Positions 55,401 to 61,400 of a stretch of DNA of 64,000 bases are shown piece by piece; positions within the stretch are counted from its first letter, which is position 1, and every line of letters begins with the position of its first letter. The stretch comes from Lycocorax pyrrhopterus obiensis (lineage: Eukaryota; Chordata; Aves; Passeriformes; Paradisaeidae), in NCBI GenBank assembly GCA_014706295.1, contig JACSVZ010000007.1, positions 6,985,199 to 7,049,198 of the forward strand. Reading direction: 5' to 3'. The notes under the pieces were generated by a model that worked only from the letters and a program-made list of their open reading frames with translations, was not told the DNA's origin and did no database searches. The position numbers and the translations under genes were made by a program.

Positions 55401-58400
55401 CAGAAAATTATAGCAGTGTATATATAAACTCCTTATTTCTGAGCCTGAAAGTTTATTTTCATCTTTTAAAAAAAAATTAAAAATCAGAGGGCAAGTCTTC
55501 CTCTTCACAACTTACCTTTGGTACTCGTTTTCTTGGTAGAGTTAAATTGATATAATTATTAAAGATGAAATTCGATGGTTTTGCTGAACCAAGATCATTA
55601 TTTTCTCCATTTTGCTTCTCAGCAGCATCTGTCCAAAAAACAACTGCTTAGGATATTTACTTAGATTTGGTTTTAAATTGTTTTGACTAAGCCAAAGCTT
55701 TCCAGTTGAGTGCAGGCAGCAATTATATATAAGAAACACAGGCAAATAAAAGCAAATACATAGAATGTACGGTGACTTTTTAAAAAAAAATAAAGATTAC
55801 AACACAAGCATGAATGTGCTGTGTGCAGCCATCCCTACCAGGGAATCACACTAACAACTTGACACACGACCTTCGTGATGTCAAGCAGCAGCTATCCAGC
55901 TGCTCCTATTCCCTGAAACCACCAAGGACCCACAAAACCTTGGACTTCAATCAAGTTTTTCCCCTTTCCTGTGTTAAGCCCAAGGTAACTCTTGCAGACA
56001 GGCATGCCAGAAAGGCTCAGCTGGGAAAGGACTCTTGGCTCAGGAGCAGTGCTCGTCAGCAGCCTGGATGGAGTGCTTCCACTTCCCCCGTTCCCAAACC
56101 CTCAGGGAGTGGCTGTGCCTTACCCACTGCCCGCAGAGGGGTGCCCCGGAACAGCTCGTAGAACTTGGATAGGTACAGCACCATGCTGAGCTTGTCGGGC
56201 TCCCCGGCCGAGCCCAGCTCCTGGCCCGTGGTCACCGGGGGGATCCCGAACTCCTGCTCGGCCACGTCGAACGCCAGCTGGTTGTTCTTGACGACGTCCT
56301 CTTCGTTCAGCGCGTCGAAGTCGCTGCGGGCACAACACGGTGGCACCGTGTGTTCTCCGCCCCTTTGGGAACACACAGCGCTCCCGTGCCCGTGGCAGAG
56401 GGGCAGAGCAGCACCAGGAATGAGGGCACAGGCACTTCCCCAGGTCAAAGCTACAGAGCCCACACAATGCCAAAGGTACGAGCTCACGCAAGTCCCATTA
56501 TTACAAATACTGGCTTTGCCAGAAATGTAATTTAAAAGCTTTTTCACTGAACTGGATCTTGACACAGTCCCACAAAAAAAGATCCTCTTATTTATGGAGA
56601 AATGCAATTCTTCCTCAGAAGTGCTAAGAAACCTTTTCCTTCTCCAAATACAGCTGAACTACTACAGACTTCATCCATTAGGAACAGATTACCTAGGTTC
56701 AATTAGTTCTATAAATCATCAAAGCCAGGAGGACTAAATTCAGGATCGCACTCTATCGAAGTAGCATGTTATATGTGTGTGTGCACACACATGCACAGGC
56801 ACTACCTTTCCTTTTTTAAGGTGTTACACACACAGTTTGAGCAGGCACCTCCTGTCCAGGTCATAACCAAATTTAGCAGTGCACTAAATAAGTACATCAC
56901 ACATCTGGAACTCTGTTATCCACTCTCTAATCCTTTTTCTATGGGACCTATTCTAAGACTCTGATCTTTTGAACAGCTTCCAAAATGCATGATTAAAATA
57001 AACATGTGAATAAATTACAAAGCTCCAGGCAGGGTAGTTTCTTTCTCCTCACAATGGAATGCAAGTTTTTCATTCCCCAAAGAATTTCTCCTCTTCTCTC
57101 ACCCACCCACTGTCCATTTCTGGAGTTGGGGGCTGTCACTGGCAGCCACCTCTCTTGCCTGCCTGGCTTTCATCTGGCCAAGTCCTTCAGCAGGCTCATT
57201 GGATACAAAAAACCAACAAAATCCAAACACATGTTAATTAAACAGCAGGAGGTCTGTTAGCTCAGGAAGATAAATTTATCAACTTTGTAGAGAGCAGTGT
57301 AGAGAACATGTTTTCCACAAGCAGCAAAGATTACTTTGCTTTCTATACCCTCTCCCCCGAAAACATCCATCATTCTAATTGTTTTAAACTAACCCAAGGC
57401 AAAAAAAAAAAATCTTGTTCTTAAAATCTCAGCTCTTCCTCTGGCAAAACTGTACAAAAAGCACCCTAGGAACCACTCCTATTTTTTCCAATTTATCACA
57501 CCTCATAAAAGAGCTCAATCATTCCTTTTGTTTATCCACAATACAGGGAGGTTGACAGTAATCCATGTGTGACTCCTAAGGCTCTGTAGGAAGACAAGAG
57601 AATGCATCCACTGCATTTTGGAGACTGGTGAGAAGAGGGAGTCACCCCACTGACTGCACCAAGCAGTGCCAGCAATTGCCATTTCCTGACACCTGTTACA
57701 CACTGACCCCCTTGTACATAACTAAGGGACATTACAAAATATTCAGATGCATCAAGTTGGGTCATGCAGCATTAGGACCCCAGAAACTCTGCCAAAAGGG
57801 GAATGCTGGCTTACACTCAATCTCTAGGGCAGTTAATTTTCAAGGGCCAGCCCTCGCTGTGCCCACGGGAAAGGGCTCTGTGCTCTCCTGGACAGAGAGC
57901 TGTGCAAAACCTCCACCTCCATGGTCACACAGAATCACAGAATGAACTAGGTTGGAAAAGACCTTTAAGATCATCAAGTCCAACCTATGACCTAACACCT
58001 CCTCATCAACTAAACCATGGCACCGAGTGCCACATCCAGTCTTTTTAAACACGTCCAGGCACGGTGACTCCACCACCTCCCTGGGCAGACGATTCCAGCG
58101 TGCAATCACTCTTTCAGTGAAGAATTTTTTTTCTGACGTCTAATCTAAACTTCCCTTGGCACAGCTTCAGACTGTGTCCTCTTGTTCTGTCAGGTGTTGC
58201 CTGGGAGAAGAGACCGACCCCCACCTGGCTACAAGCACCTTGCAGGAAGTTGTAGAGAGGCAGTTGTCCAACATTTCCCTACTTGACTGTCACAGCACGC
58301 AGTACAACACATGGAAGATGCCTCACTCCAGGCTCACCCACTATTTCTGTAACACATGACTGTACCTTATGGCTGTGGTTCCAAAGGGACACTAAAAACC

Positions 58401-61400
58401 TGTCTCCAGGGGTCCAGGAACACAGCTCTACACATTCTCCCAGCACTGCAAATTTCATTTGAAATAGACACATAACTCCCACAAACATGATCAGTCATAG
58501 GGTTCAAAGCCTTCCTAGCTCTTTGAAAGCATTTCTATTTCATTTTAAATGGTATGCAAGGACATAGCGAAGAAACAAAGCAAAACCAACCCCACCCTCT
58601 CCACCCCTCAAACCCGGCCACGGCGTGCACCTCCTTGCAGAAAGCAGCCATAGAAGGGGACTGTGGAGTGCCAGGGTTGTTCTGGCTGGTCTTACACCAC
58701 ACTTTGGTAAATGCCTCACCCAACAAGCTCCGCAGATGTCACTTACATGAGGTCAGGCCTGAAGCGATGGATGATTGCACACAGAGCAAGGCCACTTTTC
58801 CAGGAGGTGGTCAGGTCAGTGACATTAACGTTTCGGTATCCCTCTGTCTGCTTCTGGCACCACGTCAAAAGCTTGTTAGGCCGAATATCTGACTCTGCAG
58901 AAACAGGAGAGCAAACATTTCAGTCAGTTTTTGCATGCCCAGAAGGCCACAAATGTTAAGCCACAGCAAACAGGACATGTCACTTACCTTGCCTTGTGAG
59001 ATTCACTGATCTTCTAATGGAGCTCACTCTTGCAAGAGGACACTGCTGTAGCTCATTGGTAACATATAATTGTCTCACCTACAAGAAAAAGCAATTGCCA
59101 GCATAATGTCAGACAAAAAAACCAGTTTTGCTTCCAGGTTAACTTTATCAGCAGCTGGTTGTAAATTAAGGAGTCTCCTGAAGATTTTGTTTACACACTC
59201 CTCACAGCTCTATTTATCCTAGACAAAAAAAGAACTGATTTCACAAGCAAGCCTTTTAAGTACTGACCTGGTGAGGTCGAACACAGCTCGAGTTCAAGTT
59301 CGGGTATCTTGTTCCCGGGTCAATGGTGTACTGGTCAAAGTTCTTATTAATATTTTCAGGGGTCGTCTGAGGCAAGAGTCGATAAATGCTCTCTCTTACG
59401 GAGGAAAAAGATGCAAGAATTATGTATTAAAATAAATATTTATTATATAAAGAGACTGGGGTTTTTTTGCAGCTGCCTGAACCGTATTTTGGTTCTGCCA
59501 GGACAAGTGTTACAGACTAAAGGCATAATGCATCCATCCCATTTCTTACCCCCACTCAACAGAAGGATGCCAGACAGAAAAAGGACAACAAGACAGACAC
59601 TTAGAGCTTATGCCCATATTTTCCTGAGGCAGGAAGTGAGCAAGAAAAAGAAGGAAGAAAAAAAAAGGAGGTTACATCATCCAGTCATCTGGTTTTGCTT
59701 TAACATCCACTCAAGGAGTAACTTTTTTACCACATAACAGCACTAAATCCTGTCATCCTGCAATTCCTATAACCACCACAGCTTTTTTTACTATGCTGTT
59801 CAATTTTCCATTTGGGACCAGGCCGTGTTTGAGTCATCCCACAGGTTTCTATCTTAGAACTTCTCAAAGTGCTGCAGTTAGTAAAGCTCGTGCTTGCATT
59901 ACCACAGCCATGACTATTCCTATTACGTATCTGCCCCAAAACAGCCTGGGCAGCTGTAGCAGAGCAGGGTGGCTGCCAGCAGGACCAAAGTCAGCAACTT
60001 CAACCATCAGGCCATGGTGACACCAGGACTGCTGCTGTACTTAACAACAGATTTTTTGCTCCAGTCAAACAAAGCTTCTGGTGCAGCATTATAACAATTC
60101 TCCTTTGCCACACTTCTATCAGCCTAAAGAGAGCACCACTAAGCCAAACTGCAGAGTTAAAATCACAGAGACCAACTTTGAAAGCTGTAAGTGTTGAAGA
60201 ATTTATTTAGCCCTTTGAGGTTTTTTTTTTTTTAGTTTTATGATAAAAAACCAGGTGTTGAGATGGTTGGAGGTTTGTTTTTTTGATACAAGGTCTCTTT
60301 GGTTTATTTCCTTAAGGATCACGCTTAATTAAGTGACATAAACCAGTGATTTAAACCCTAATAGTATTTCTCCTAATAGCATTCTGAAATCCACTGCTTT
60401 CTACCACTGCTGTGGCTCTTTGAAACACTGGAAATGCTGGAGACCAAAGCAGCACTCACCGTTCAGCCAGGATCTCTAACGGGGGCTTCCCCTGAGCCCA
60501 GCTCCGCACCATCCACGCCGTATCAAAGGCAGCCAAGAAGCCTCTTGCACAGCCAGTACCCATTGGCCAGAAGGGCTGTAAGAAGCATTTACACTTTAAT
60601 TCCTTGTATCTCTTAAGCTCTTATTACAAAAGTAACTTTCAGTGCGAATTTGGAGTCTAGGATTTCACGCTGTCTTGGAAAAATAGCCCAGAAAGAGTCA
60701 AAATGCAACACAGGCAACACTTGCAGGTTTTAAATGTGTCTCTCCTCTAAGTCTTAGGTAAGGAAAAAAGATTACTTTTTTCATTTTTTCCTTTTTTCCA
60801 ACTTCTATATTTAAAAAAAAATTTCTTAGCCTCAAAAGGTAAAGGCTGAGTAAAACAAAAGACGACTCAAGACTTATTCAAGGAAAAAAAGGAAAAAAAA
60901 AGATGCCCTTCTCATCTAAATTTGCTTTGGAGTGTTCTTTTCAAACACCTCAAGCTGTCAGCATAAGATTAAACAAAAAAAAGTTGCAGAATACACTTTT
61001 CACTCCAGAAAGAAAAAAAAGGGAACATACTAAGGCAAAGAGACTGCAATAATAATTTGGATCAAGTTTTTGTCTATGACGGAATTCAGGAAAATTATGC
61101 CATGCACCCAAGCTGAGGACACAGAGCTCGCAGTTTTCAGACAGAAACACAACTTGCACAAAGCAAAACAGGATCTGAGCCAGAGGCTGCCAGCCAAGCA
61201 TTAGCTATGACAAACTATGGCATAAAAAAAAAAGAGAAAAGAAAAAAAGGAAAAAAAAGTATATTCCAAAGAAGGTACCACTGTCTCAGGAGATGTAAAA
61301 GAGGACATTTTATATTGGAGGGTAGATTGAATGGATGGATTAAGGAAATAAAATTAAAAAATCAAAACTACTACTTGGAAGACATTCCAAGATATACCTC

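Larger units (their letters stand above)
56324..58746 (-). other. intron F/G
   Basis: Intron of about 2.4 kb. It holds a minus-strand CR1 tail at about 57929-58262 and a perfect 16-bp GT/CA palindrome at 56776-56791, both listed separately. The rest shows no gene. Confidence 0.65.

Noticed and set aside
56056..56607. 183-codon minus-strand open frame and long open frames in the other frames around exon G
   Set aside because: The real exon is the 200-bp central part bounded by splice sites. The extensions and other frames are shadows in GC-rich sequence.
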